Source of the DNA: Myxococcales bacterium
Lineage (GTDB): Bacteria > Myxococcota > Myxococcia > Myxococcales > Myxococcaceae
Assembly (NCBI GenBank): GCA_003153055.1
Contig: PMBV01000362.1
Location: forward strand, 1 to 48,113
Reading direction: 5' to 3'
DNA length: 48,113 nt
Shown here: positions 26,813 to 34,943 of the stretch, piece by piece
Layout of the letters: each line of letters opens with the position of its first letter
Position numbering within the stretch: position 1 is the stretch's first letter
Notes under the pieces: generated by a model
What the model saw: the letters and a program-made list of their open reading frames with translations, nothing else
Databases searched by the model: none
What the model was told of the DNA's origin: nothing
Translations under genes and position numbers: made by a program

Positions 26813-27547
26813 ATGGCAGATCGCGTGTACATCGAAACCCGCAAGCCGAGCTGGTGGACAGAGCAGCACACGTCAGACTGGGACCGAGTGAAAGGGGCGC
26901 TCAAGAGAGACTGGGAGCAAACCAAGGCGGACTTCTCAATCAAGAGCGGCGAAAACCTGAACCAGAGCGCGGCCGACACGGTGCTGCAGGCTTCCGGCGC
27001 CGAGGCGCTTCCTGTCGACGGCGTGAGGAGCCGCGAGAGCGACGCGAAGGCAGCCGTCAAGGAGGCTGAGAAAGCCCGCGAGAACGTGGAGCGGGAGTCG
27101 GTCAGAGCTTCGGAGATCTCGACCAAGGCCGAGGGGCAGATTACCCGGGAGCGTATCGAGCTCAGCGAGAAGCTGAGTGATGCGAGGGACGAGCTGGCGA
27201 AGGAGCAGGGGAAGGCGACGGACCAGCGGGTCGCGGCCCAGGTGAAGGCCGGTGAAAGGGTCGCTGACGCCCGGGAAAAGGCGGCTGGAGGCATCGCCAA
27301 GGAGCACGAGAAGGTCGAACGGGCCAACGCGAGGCGTGAGGTGGCCATCGGGAAGTGGAAGGAGGCCGAAGAGGTCGTTCGCTACGGCTACTCCGTCCGC
27401 AGTCAGTACCCGGCCACCTATGTCTGGGACGACAAGCTCGAGGGGAGTCTCCGGGGTGAGTGGGAGAAGCTCGACCCGGGCATGTCCTGGCGAATCTCTC
27501 GGTCAGGCATTCGGCGTGGCTGGGACTTCGCCGACCAGAAGAAGTAG
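26813..27547 (+). CDS. Coiled-coil protein of unknown function with WD/RGW end motifs
   Basis: 244 residues, soluble, no signal peptide. The N-terminal 40 residues contain TSDWDRVKGALKRDWEQTK; residues about 70-190 are a long charged Ala/Glu/Lys/Arg helix with heptad character; the C-terminal 50 residues contain VVRYGYSVRSQYPATYVWDD, then LRGEWEKL and SGIRRGWDFA. This end region resembles general-stress proteins that repeat an RYGY...W...RRGWD pattern, but I cannot name the family. AAGGAG lies five bases before ATG 26813. It is a single gene between tamB and a Uma2-type gene. Confidence 0.75.
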   Translation: MADRVYIETRKPSWWTEQHTSDWDRVKGALKRDWEQTKADFSIKSGENLNQSAADTVLQASGAEALPVDGVRSRESDAKAAVKEAEKARENVERESVRASEISTKAEGQITRERIELSEKLSDARDELAKEQGKATDQRVAAQVKAGERVADAREKAAGGIAKEHEKVERANARREVAIGKWKEAEEVVRYGYSVRSQYPATYVWDDKLEGSLRGEWEKLDPGMSWRISRSGIRRGWDFADQKK

Positions 27548-27612
27548 GCGGAATGCGCGCGCGTCGCGGGTGGCAGGTGCGAAGCCGACCGCGCTCCAGT
27601 AGCATCGCGAGC

Positions 27613-28221
27613 ATGGTCGCCGCCCGAGTCCTCGAGGTCCCACCACCCGTCCCGGAGGAGGCGGACCGGCGGATCATCCTCTCCGACGTCAGCTGGTGGC
27701 AATACGAGGCGATGCTCGCCATTCGTGGCGACCGTCCCGCGCCCCGCTTGACGTACCTCGAAGGAGACCTCGAGCTCATGAGCCCGTCACGGAACCACGA
27801 GACGCTGAAGACGCTTCTGGCGCGGCTCCTCGAGGCATACGCCGACGTCGCCGACCTCGAGCTCGAGGGCTACGGCTCGATGACGATGCGGAGCGCGCCC
27901 AAGGCCCGGGGCATCGAGCCTGACGAGTGCTACGCCGTCGGCGGGCCCAAGGAGTACCCGGATCTCGCCATCGAGGTCGTCTGGACCCACGGTGGTCTCG
28001 ACAAGCTCGAGGTGTACCGGGGCCTCGGGGTTCGCGAGGTGTGGCTGTGGAAGGACCAGGAGCTCTCGGTTCACGTGCTCCGGGGCGGCGCGTACGTCGC
28101 CGTGGAGCGCAGCGAAGTGCTGCCCGACATCGACCTGCGGCTCCTGGCCAGCTTCCTCGACGCCGAGAGCCAGACGCAGGCAGTGCGCGGCTACCGATCC
28201 GCGCTGGCTCGGCGGCCCTGA
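27613..28221 (+). CDS. Uma2-family (DUF820) PD-(D/E)XK-like endonuclease
   Basis: 202 residues. Features of the Uma2 family: RLTYLEGDLELMSPSRNHE near residue 50, GIEPDECYAVG near 100, YPDLAIEVVWTHGGLDKLEV near 115 and VREVWLWKD. The acidic residues in PDECY, PDLAIEV and the Lys in DKLEVY form the expected nuclease core. Uma2 proteins are widespread, often in many copies, with an unproven cellular role. The ATG 27613 start gives the usual family length; the frame stays open upstream. A hairpin follows the stop. Confidence 0.85.
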   Translation: MVAARVLEVPPPVPEEADRRIILSDVSWWQYEAMLAIRGDRPAPRLTYLEGDLELMSPSRNHETLKTLLARLLEAYADVADLELEGYGSMTMRSAPKARGIEPDECYAVGGPKEYPDLAIEVVWTHGGLDKLEVYRGLGVREVWLWKDQELSVHVLRGGAYVAVERSEVLPDIDLRLLASFLDAESQTQAVRGYRSALARRP

Positions 28222-28224
28222 ACC

Positions 28225-28244
28225 GCTGCCGTTGATGGGGCAGC
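28225..28244 (+). terminator. Possible terminator hairpin after the Uma2-type gene
   Basis: GCTGCC (28225-28230), eight-base loop, GGCAGC (28239-28244), three bases after the stop codon. No U-tract follows. Confidence 0.3.
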
Positions 28245-28292
28245 CGCACCTACAAGCGAGCCCAGGCGAATTCCCTGGTACGTTGCGCCCCG

Positions 28293-29834
28293 GTGTTAGA
28301 CGGTGGCGAGACCCTGTTGATGCGAGGCGCGCTGGCCGTCGTGGTCCGCCGCGCCGACCGCGGTGGCGCTCCCACCTTCCAGTTCGCCGCGACCTTCGTC
28401 ATCGGTCGGGGCACGAGCTGCGACGTCCGGGTGGAGGCGCCGGGCGTCGCCGAGCGACACGTGGAGGTCGCGCTGCTCCAAGGGCGCTGGTGGGTGCGCG
28501 ACCTCGACGCACCCTCCGGGACCTGGGTGGACGGCGTGCGGACCCAGCGGCTCCCGCTCCGTGACGGGATGCGCATCGCCCTGGGCGAGGACGGTCCGGT
28601 GCTGCACCTCTCCCTGGATCTGGCCGCGCCTGGAGAGGCCCGGGACAGCGCTCGGGCGGCTGCGACCCCTGTGCCGGCCCCCCGCCTCGAGTTCACCCCG
28701 GCGCACGTCGAGCTGCTTCGGCACATCGACGGCACCGACGGAGTGCCGGCCGGGGAGCACACGATGATGCTCCGGGCCGTGCTCTCGCACGCCAAGCATC
28801 GCTCGGCGCGGCCCTACCGGCTGGCGGTCGTGCTCCTCGTCCTCGCTCTAGGAGGGGCGGGGGGCGCGTTCGCCTGGCAGGCCCGCAAGCTCGCGGCCCT
28901 GCGCGCCACGGCCGAGTCTCTCTACTACGCGTCGCGCGAGCTCGATCTCCAGACCGAGAAGATAGAGGAGCTGGTCGGACCGCGGGCGGATCCGGCGCTG
29001 GTGGCCGAGGTGGCGCAGCGGCGCGCGCGCCTCGGGCAGATGGCGGCGGAGTACGACGCCTTCGTGAAGGAGCTGGACGTCTACGCCAAACATCCCGAGG
29101 ACGAGCGGCTCATGCTCAGGGTCGCCCGCCAGTTTGGCGAATGCGACGTAAACGTCCCCCCCGAGTTCCTCGCCGAGGTGAAGCGGTACGTGCAGCGCTG
29201 GAGCGCCTCGGAGCGGCTCGCCCGGGGGCTCAAGCGCGCCAAGGACAAGGGCTACGCCTCGGCGATTGGCGATGCGTTCGCCGCGCGCGGCCTTCCCCGC
29301 CACTACCTGTACCTCGCGCTTCAGGAGAGCGACTTCGATGCCCGCGCCATCGGCCCGGAGACCCCCTACGGCCACGCCAAGGGGATGTGGCAGTTCATCG
29401 CACCGACCGGGACTCGGTATGGGCTGCGCATCGGCCCCAAGTACGACGAGGGCGTGTTCGACGCGGAGGACGAGCGCTTCAACTGGCGAAAGGCCACCGG
29501 CGCCGCGGTCAAATACATACACGATTTGGCCAGCACCGAGGCCCAGGGTTCCGGCCTGTTGGTGCTCGCGTCGTACAACTGGGGAGAGAGCAACGTTCGA
29601 CAGCTCATCACGTCGATGCCCGAGAGCCCCCGGGAGCGGAACTTCTGGCGGCTCTTGCGGGATCGACGGGTCCCCGAGGAGACCTACGACTACGTGCTGT
29701 CCATCTTCTCCGCCGCGGTCATCTGCGAGAAGCCGAGCCTGTTCGGAATGGGCGTCGCCTGCCCCGAACCGTTCGCGTCGGCGGCGCCGGGTGGCGATGA
29801 AGGTGGAGCAGAGGGCCGTCCGTCTGCACGGTGA
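28293..29834 (+). CDS. FHA domain fused to a membrane-anchored lytic transglycosylase
   Basis: 513 residues. An N-terminal FHA domain (about 10-110) shows FVIGRGTSCDVRVEAPGVAE, then RWWVRDLDAPSGTWVDGVR, the phosphothreonine-binding layout. One membrane helix follows at about 175-195 (LAVVLLVLALGGAGGAFAW), then a helical periplasmic stem and a C-terminal SLT/MltD-like domain from about 330. That domain has LALQESDFDARAIGPETPYG with the catalytic Glu near 345, then HAKGMWQFIAPTGTRYGL and LASYNWGESNV. The topology puts the phospho-sensor in the cytosol and the peptidoglycan-cleaving domain in the periplasm. The GTG 28293 start is tentative; ATG 28320 is equally good and keeps the whole FHA fold. 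Confidence 0.87.
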   Translation: MLDGGETLLMRGALAVVVRRADRGGAPTFQFAATFVIGRGTSCDVRVEAPGVAERHVEVALLQGRWWVRDLDAPSGTWVDGVRTQRLPLRDGMRIALGEDGPVLHLSLDLAAPGEARDSARAAATPVPAPRLEFTPAHVELLRHIDGTDGVPAGEHTMMLRAVLSHAKHRSARPYRLAVVLLVLALGGAGGAFAWQARKLAALRATAESLYYASRELDLQTEKIEELVGPRADPALVAEVAQRRARLGQMAAEYDAFVKELDVYAKHPEDERLMLRVARQFGECDVNVPPEFLAEVKRYVQRWSASERLARGLKRAKDKGYASAIGDAFAARGLPRHYLYLALQESDFDARAIGPETPYGHAKGMWQFIAPTGTRYGLRIGPKYDEGVFDAEDERFNWRKATGAAVKYIHDLASTEAQGSGLLVLASYNWGESNVRQLITSMPESPRERNFWRLLRDRRVPEETYDYVLSIFSAAVICEKPSLFGMGVACPEPFASAAPGGDEGGAEGRPSAR

Positions 29835-29924
29835 GCGAGACGTGGAGGGGCGGGCTCTATCGTTTGATGGGCGCGATGAGCGGCACGTGCGGCGCGGCGG
29901 AGCGAGCCACAGTCCAGTCGGAGC

Positions 29925-30518
29925 TCAGCGCTTCACCTCGAGGGCCATGACGGCGTCGACGTACTCGGCGGGCGGGGCGTATCCATGGTCACGGACGTAA
30001 TGGGCAATCAACGACGGCGCGACGTAGTGGCCGCCGCCCGGGCGATCGACCCAGAGCTCGTGATGGTTGAGGTAATGCCAGTCGCCTTCCGGGCCGCCGA
30101 GCCGCTTCTCCGCGGCGTCGCACTCTTCGTCGGTCAAGGCCGAAAGGAGCGCGCCGTCGGGCGAGGCCAGGACCGTTGCGCCGCACACGGGGCAGGGTGG
30201 GAGCCCTCGAACGAGATTCTCCGTGCGAGCTCCACGAAGGCGCCCGAACACGGCGGAGACGAATCGACCCACGAGCGCGGAGTCGGCCTCCTGGCGGGTG
30301 TGGGGCTCCGGTTTGCGCCAGTCGCGCCCGAGGCAGCCCACGAAGACCGCCTGGGTCGGGCCCGATTCACTGCGCCAGTCGCCTTTGGAAAGGTCCACCC
30401 GGCCCTCCAGTGAGTTATCCACTTTCGCCGGCGCCGGCTTGGCAAAGACGAGCCGCGATGACTGCGGCGCTCGGGCCCACGACCGGAAAGAGGGTGGTGC
30501 TGCCTTCCCAGTTGTCAC
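29925..30518 (-). CDS. Conserved protein of unknown function with a CPVC knuckle
   Basis: 197 residues, soluble. A CPVCGA motif near residue 110 could be half a zinc site, though a second Cys pair is not obvious. The C-terminal 50 residues look conserved: DWHYLNHHELWVDRPGGGHY, then APSLIAHYVRDHGYAPPAEY. GTG 30518 is chosen because AAGGAG lies nine bases upstream; a TTG at 30539 would place that ribosome site inside the gene. Convergent with the FHA-transglycosylase gene. I do not recognise a named family. Confidence 0.65.
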   Translation of the reverse strand: MTTGKAAPPSFRSWARAPQSSRLVFAKPAPAKVDNSLEGRVDLSKGDWRSESGPTQAVFVGCLGRDWRKPEPHTRQEADSALVGRFVSAVFGRLRGARTENLVRGLPPCPVCGATVLASPDGALLSALTDEECDAAEKRLGGPEGDWHYLNHHELWVDRPGGGHYVAPSLIAHYVRDHGYAPPAEYVDAVMALEVKR

Positions 30519-30603
30519 GTTTCGGTTCTCCTTGGCCAAGGTGCGTCCCGCCGAGCCTATGCGATCGCCGCCTCGGACTCCCAGTCGCGGTGCCCGCGCG
30601 AGC

Positions 30604-32118
30604 TCACTTGGTGGCCACGTGGGGCCCCGGTGGCTCTTTCCCGGGCACGATGCCTGCCGAGAGGAGCTCGGTGCTGAGCCAGGTGGGGGGAGCGAACAGC
30701 ACGCCCTCGAGGGTGTTGTTGCGGAGTTTCAGGCCCAGCGGGATCGTCCCGAAGTGGCCGGCAGCCGCGCCGTTCCAGCCGTTGGCTCCAGGCACGGCAG
30801 CGCCCTCGAGCGCGCCGTCGCCCAGCCCCAGGCTCTTGAGTCGAACCAGGGTGTACTCGGGCGTGTGGTACGCGGTGGCCGAAGCGACCAGCGGGCCTGC
30901 GCCCAGGACGAGCTTGGCGAAGAGGGGGACCGAGAGGCCGATGGTCCCGGTGATGGGGCGTGCGTCGTCAACCCGGACCTCGCCGACCACTGCGAAGAAC
31001 CGCTCGACGCTGAACCCACTCGAGAGCTCGTTGTCGAGGAGGATGACCTCGAGGGTCACGCCCGAGAGCTTCGCCTCGATGGCCTTGGTGTTGGGGAGGT
31101 GCACACCGAGCCCGCCGCTGAGTGTCGCCAGAACGGAGGGGACCTTGTCGGAGACCGACAACACTGCCCGCGCTTTGCCCGAGAAGCGCTGACCGTGGAG
31201 CTCGACGGCGGTGTCGGGGAGGCCCAGGGTGACAGTGCTCTGAGGCATCAACCGCCCATCGGTGACCACAAGGGCTGCCGAGAGCTCGCCCTTCCCTCGC
31301 ATGCGCAGGCCGTCGAGGTAGAGGTCGGCCACGCCGAGGTCCTCGAGCGGCGTGTCGAAGCGCACCTCGGTGGTGAGCGCCTTGAGCACCTGGAGCCCCG
31401 GCGCGGAGGGCAGGTCGACCGGCGCGATGGTGACTTTGGCCTCGAGCGTGAAGTCCGAGGAGATCGCGTGCTCGCCCGCGCTGAGCGCCCCGTGCTTGAG
31501 GGTCAGCTGCGCCGGGCCGACCCACAAGGTGCGAAGGGGCGAGAGGGCGAAGCCTCCCGAGACCTCCGCCGGGCCCCGGTACCGGTACTCGAGGATCCAC
31601 AGCTCATCGAAGGTGGCGTCCACATCGTCGAGCTGCACGGCCCAGAGCTGGTCGATTTCTTCGGGCGTCATCGGTGGCGGCACTGGGTCAGGCGCCCAGG
31701 CTGGCCGGGGAAAGCCGTCGATGATGGGCAAGGCCTCGAGGCGCTCGCCGTGGGCACCCGCGCGGTCGACCCTCGGGAGGAACCGGAAGCTCGCGCCCGT
31801 CGCGTGTATGTGCGAGGCCCGGAACTTCTTGTGCAGCAGCTCGCCGACCGCGACGTCGAGGGTCGCATCCTCGATGGTGAGCTGAAACTGCATGACCCGG
31901 TCTTGAACCGCGAGCCGGAAGTCCGACACGTGTGCGTGCCCTGGCCACGCCGAGTACCCCCGCACCCAGCTCAACTCCACCCTTTCGGGAGACGTCGCGG
32001 CCGCCCACTGAATCAGCCCTGAGAAGATGAGGCCGTTCACCAGCACCAGGTACCCCAGCTCGCACCCGAGGAGTGCCGCCCCGACGAGGCCCAGGCCTCT
32101 GGCGATTGGCTTCCACAT
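30604..32118 (-). CDS. AsmA-like membrane-anchored periplasmic protein
   Basis: 504 residues. One N-terminal membrane segment (LGLVGAALLGCELGYLVLVN), then a long beta-rich periplasmic part with AsmA/DUF748 character: VELSWVRGYSAWPGHAHVSD, VQDRVMQFQLTIEDATLDVA, repeated LxLxDGxL-like strands, and a C-terminal LGLKLRNNTLEGVLFAPP. AsmA-like proteins are thought to move or limit lipids between membranes. Unlike typical AsmA the repeats are short. The gene is single, 85 bases downstream (on the minus strand) of nothing coding in that direction, and divergent from the UbiB-type kinase across 217 bases. No good ribosome site precedes ATG 32118. Confidence 0.65.
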   Translation of the reverse strand: MWKPIARGLGLVGAALLGCELGYLVLVNGLIFSGLIQWAAATSPERVELSWVRGYSAWPGHAHVSDFRLAVQDRVMQFQLTIEDATLDVAVGELLHKKFRASHIHATGASFRFLPRVDRAGAHGERLEALPIIDGFPRPAWAPDPVPPPMTPEEIDQLWAVQLDDVDATFDELWILEYRYRGPAEVSGGFALSPLRTLWVGPAQLTLKHGALSAGEHAISSDFTLEAKVTIAPVDLPSAPGLQVLKALTTEVRFDTPLEDLGVADLYLDGLRMRGKGELSAALVVTDGRLMPQSTVTLGLPDTAVELHGQRFSGKARAVLSVSDKVPSVLATLSGGLGVHLPNTKAIEAKLSGVTLEVILLDNELSSGFSVERFFAVVGEVRVDDARPITGTIGLSVPLFAKLVLGAGPLVASATAYHTPEYTLVRLKSLGLGDGALEGAAVPGANGWNGAAAGHFGTIPLGLKLRNNTLEGVLFAPPTWLSTELLSAGIVPGKEPPGPHVATK

Positions 32119-32335
32119 ATGGGGGAGCTTGGTGCAGGGAGTGGCCCAAGCGTCACCCCCGTGCTTCCGCGGTGATCGGCGCTCCCCGGCGGCGAGCCCC
32201 TTCGAATTGACGGACTCGGAGCCTCAGAGTGACCGAAGCTGCGGCACGGAAGGAAGAGCGGAGGGCCAATGGAGGCCGTACGCGCGCCGTGCCCGAGGGC
32301 TTCGACCGCGGCCGAGGCGTGGTAGAGGCTGAGGC

Positions 32336-34030
32336 GTGGCTTCGCTCCTCAGCGCGGTACGCGACATCGAGCGCCTTCGGCAGGTCGTGCTGGTGCTCGT
32401 CAGGCACGGGTTTGGTGAGATCGTCGAGCGGTCGGGCGTGGGGCGCGTCGTACTCAAAGCCAGCGATCTCGAGTCCGGTGCCTCGGAGGGCAGTGCGCGG
32501 CAGAGCGTGGGCCGCCGGCTGAGAGTGGTGCTCGAGGACCTCGGCCCCACCTTCGTCAAGCTGGGCCAGATCCTCTCCACCCGGCCCGATCTCCTGGCTC
32601 CCGACATCATCGCCGAGCTGAAGAAGCTGCAGGATCGGGTGCCTCCCGTGCCCTTCGACGAGCTCCGGGTCGAGGTCGAGGCCCAGCTCGGTGGGCCCAT
32701 CGCCAAGACCTTCGCGCGCTTCGACGAGACGCCGCTGGCCAGCGCGTCCATCGCGCAGGTGCACCGCGCCCAGTTGGTGCGCCGCTCGAGCGAGGGGCAA
32801 GACGAGGTGCACGAGGTGGTGGTGAAGATTCAGCGGCCGAAGATCAAAGTGACGGTGGAGCGCGATCTCGAGCTGCTCTATCTGTTGGCCCGAGCCATCG
32901 AGCAGGGCATTCCCGAGGCGCGCATCTACAGCCCGGTGAGGCTGGTGACGGAGTTCGATCGCGCCATGACGGCTGAGCTCGACTTCGTCGAAGAGGCCGA
33001 CAACGCCGAGCGCTTTCGTCGGGCCTTCGAGGAGCGGACCGACGCGCGGTTTCCGCGGATCTACCGGGAGGCCAGCGCGCGCACGGTGCTGACCCTCGAG
33101 TACCTCGACGGCAAGAAGCCCCAAGAGGCGGTGGTGGGCGGGCACTCCGGTGAGCGCATCGCCAAGGCCGCGCTGGGGGTGTTGTTCAAGCAGATCTTCG
33201 AGGACGGCTTCTTCCACGCCGACCCGCACCCGGGGAACCTGCTCATCATGGGCGCGCCCGAGGCGCCGGTGCTGGGAATGATCGACCTGGGGCTGGTCGG
33301 CCGGCTCTCACCTCAGGTCCGCGACCGCACCGTCGACCTGATGGTGGCCGCGGTTCGGCAGGACTCCCAAGGGGTGGCCGACGCGGTCTACGCGTTGGGT
33401 ACGCCCACGCGCCGGGTCGACCGCGACGACTACAACGCCGACGTCACCCGCCGGGCCGAGAAGTACCTCGGCAAGCCGCTGAAGGAGATCTCCATGGCCG
33501 CGATGATCCGCGACCTGGTCACCGGCGCGGGCAGCTACGGGCTCGAGATTCCCTCCGAGTTTCTCATGCTCGGGCGCGCGCTGATGACCGTCGAGGGAGT
33601 GGCCAGGGAGCTCTACCCCGAGCTCGACGTGTTCAGTGAGTGCCGCCCGTACTTCACCCAGCTCTTCCTCCGCCGCTACAGCCCCGAGCGCCTGAGCAGC
33701 GACGCGCTGAGGACGCTCTCCCGCCTGGGAGGAACGGCCAGCGGGCTGCCGGGCAAGGTCGACGACGTGCTCGACGAGCTTCGCCGCGGGGGCCTGTCGG
33801 TGCGAGCCCACGACCCGGCGCTCCCCGCCGTCAGCGAGCTGCTCGGCCGTCGCCTGTTCTCCGGGCTGACCGTGGCGGCGCTCATCCTCGGAGGCTCGCT
33901 GTTGATCGCGCTTCGCCCGGCTTCGGAGACACTCGGCACGGCCATGCTCGCCAGCGCCGGTGTCTGGGTGGTCGGCCACCTCGCGCGCTCGTGGCTCATG
34001 GGCCGAGAGGTCAAGCGCAGCGTGCCCTGA
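32336..34030 (+). CDS. UbiB/ABC1-family atypical kinase
   Basis: 564 residues. Hallmarks: the KxGQ motif (FVKLGQILSTRPDLLAP, K75-Q78), the Ala-rich nucleotide loop LASASIAQVH near 134-143 in place of a Gly-rich loop, the VVVKIQRP lysine near 164, the ExD segment AELDFVEEADNAERF, HADPHPGNLLI near 293-303, and IDLGLVG as the DFG equivalent. Two C-terminal membrane helices (about 515-560) match bacterial UbiB-type proteins. The family supports isoprenoid quinone biosynthesis and lipid handling; which quinone applies here is not visible. GTG 32336 is used; no strong ribosome site. A hairpin starts on the last base of the stop codon. Confidence 0.92.
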   Translation: MASLLSAVRDIERLRQVVLVLVRHGFGEIVERSGVGRVVLKASDLESGASEGSARQSVGRRLRVVLEDLGPTFVKLGQILSTRPDLLAPDIIAELKKLQDRVPPVPFDELRVEVEAQLGGPIAKTFARFDETPLASASIAQVHRAQLVRRSSEGQDEVHEVVVKIQRPKIKVTVERDLELLYLLARAIEQGIPEARIYSPVRLVTEFDRAMTAELDFVEEADNAERFRRAFEERTDARFPRIYREASARTVLTLEYLDGKKPQEAVVGGHSGERIAKAALGVLFKQIFEDGFFHADPHPGNLLIMGAPEAPVLGMIDLGLVGRLSPQVRDRTVDLMVAAVRQDSQGVADAVYALGTPTRRVDRDDYNADVTRRAEKYLGKPLKEISMAAMIRDLVTGAGSYGLEIPSEFLMLGRALMTVEGVARELYPELDVFSECRPYFTQLFLRRYSPERLSSDALRTLSRLGGTASGLPGKVDDVLDELRRGGLSVRAHDPALPAVSELLGRRLFSGLTVAALILGGSLLIALRPASETLGTAMLASAGVWVVGHLARSWLMGREVKRSVP

Positions 34031-34049
34031 GTTCCTCACCCGAGGAACT
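34030..34049. terminator. Bidirectional terminator-like hairpin at the UbiB-type kinase stop
   Basis: AGTTCCTC (34030-34037), loop ACCC, GAGGAACT (34042-34049): a perfect 8-bp stem beginning at the last base of the kinase stop codon. The stop of the opposing small frame (34036) also lies in the stem. Confidence 0.5.
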
Positions 34050-34275
34050 TGCCCGTGTTGGCGATGAGACAGCCGATCAGCTCCTTCCTGGACGGGCGGT
34101 CAAGCCGAGCGGCGAAGCGATGGGCGCTCGCAGCCAGCAGTGAGAGGAACTCACCTCCGCGGCGGAGGTGCGTGATGAGGTCGAGGATGGCCGGTGCCGG
34201 ACAGATGGACCGCGGCTGAGGCGTGCGATGGAGGCGGACGTGCTCGACTCCCTCGCCTCGAAGCCCGATCGACAA
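34036..34275 (-). CDS. Possible small protein convergent with the UbiB-type kinase
   Basis: 79 codons from TTG 34275. Third positions are about 85% G/C through most of the frame, as in real genes of this window, and no gene lies opposite. The sequence is plausible for a small helical protein (APAILDLITHLRRGGEFLSL, then SRKELIGCLIANTGKFLG). Its stop lies inside a hairpin that also ends the kinase gene. No family recognised, no strong ribosome site, and the start is uncertain. Confidence 0.35.
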   Translation of the reverse strand: MSIGLRGEGVEHVRLHRTPQPRSICPAPAILDLITHLRRGGEFLSLLAASAHRFAARLDRPSRKELIGCLIANTGKFLG

Positions 34276-34315
34276 CCTGCACCGGGCGCCGCTAAGAACG
34301 GTTCAGGAGACCCAC

Positions 34316-34921
34316 ATGAAACTCTATTTCTCGCCTGGCGCCTGTTCATTTTCTCCTCACGTGGTCTTTCGCGAGCTGGGGCTCGACGTGAAGCTCGAGC
34401 GGATGGACGGTCGAACCCACACGCTGCCCGATGGGAGCGACTACTACCTCATCAACCCCAAGGGCTCGGTGCCGGCGCTCGAGCTCGACGACGGGCAGGT
34501 GCTGACCGAGGGCGCGGTCATCGTGCAGTACCTCGCCGACTTGAAGCCCGAGGCGGGCCTCGCCCCGAGGAACGGCACCATGGAGCGCTACCGCCTCCAG
34601 GAGTGGCTCAACTTCATCGCCACCGATCTCCACAAGCAGCTGAGCCCCCTCTTCAACCCCAAGGTGAACGACGAGGGCAAGGCCTCGCTCAAGGAGCGCT
34701 TCACCCAGCGGCTGGGCGCCGTCGCCAAGCGCCTGGACGCCACGCCGTACCTCATGGGCTCGACATTCACCGTCGCCGACGCGTACCTCTTCACCATCCT
34801 CCAGTGGACCAAGCGCTTCGACATCGACCTCAAGACGTGGCCGTCGATCGACGCGTTCATGACCCGCATGAGAGAGCGCCCCGCGGTGAAGACGGCGCTG
34901 GCGGCCGAAGGCCTGGGCTGA
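34316..34921 (+). CDS. gstA: Glutathione S-transferase, beta class
   Basis: 201 residues. The N-terminal thioredoxin-like domain has PGACSFSPHVVFRELGL with the beta-class Cys10, then NPKGSVPALELDDGQVLTEG, where the cis-Pro and the Glu-Gly binding glutathione are present. The C-terminal helical domain has LMGSTFTVADAYLFTILQW with the conserved N-capping box. It conjugates glutathione to electrophiles in the cytosol. AGGAGA lies five bases before ATG 34316. Convergent with the AAC(3)-like gene; a GC-rich imperfect stem-loop (about 34911-34940) at the stop may serve as a shared terminator. Confidence 0.93.
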   Translation: MKLYFSPGACSFSPHVVFRELGLDVKLERMDGRTHTLPDGSDYYLINPKGSVPALELDDGQVLTEGAVIVQYLADLKPEAGLAPRNGTMERYRLQEWLNFIATDLHKQLSPLFNPKVNDEGKASLKERFTQRLGAVAKRLDATPYLMGSTFTVADAYLFTILQWTKRFDIDLKTWPSIDAFMTRMRERPAVKTALAAEGLG

Positions 34922-34943
34922 GGCGCGCGCAGCCGGGCCGGGC

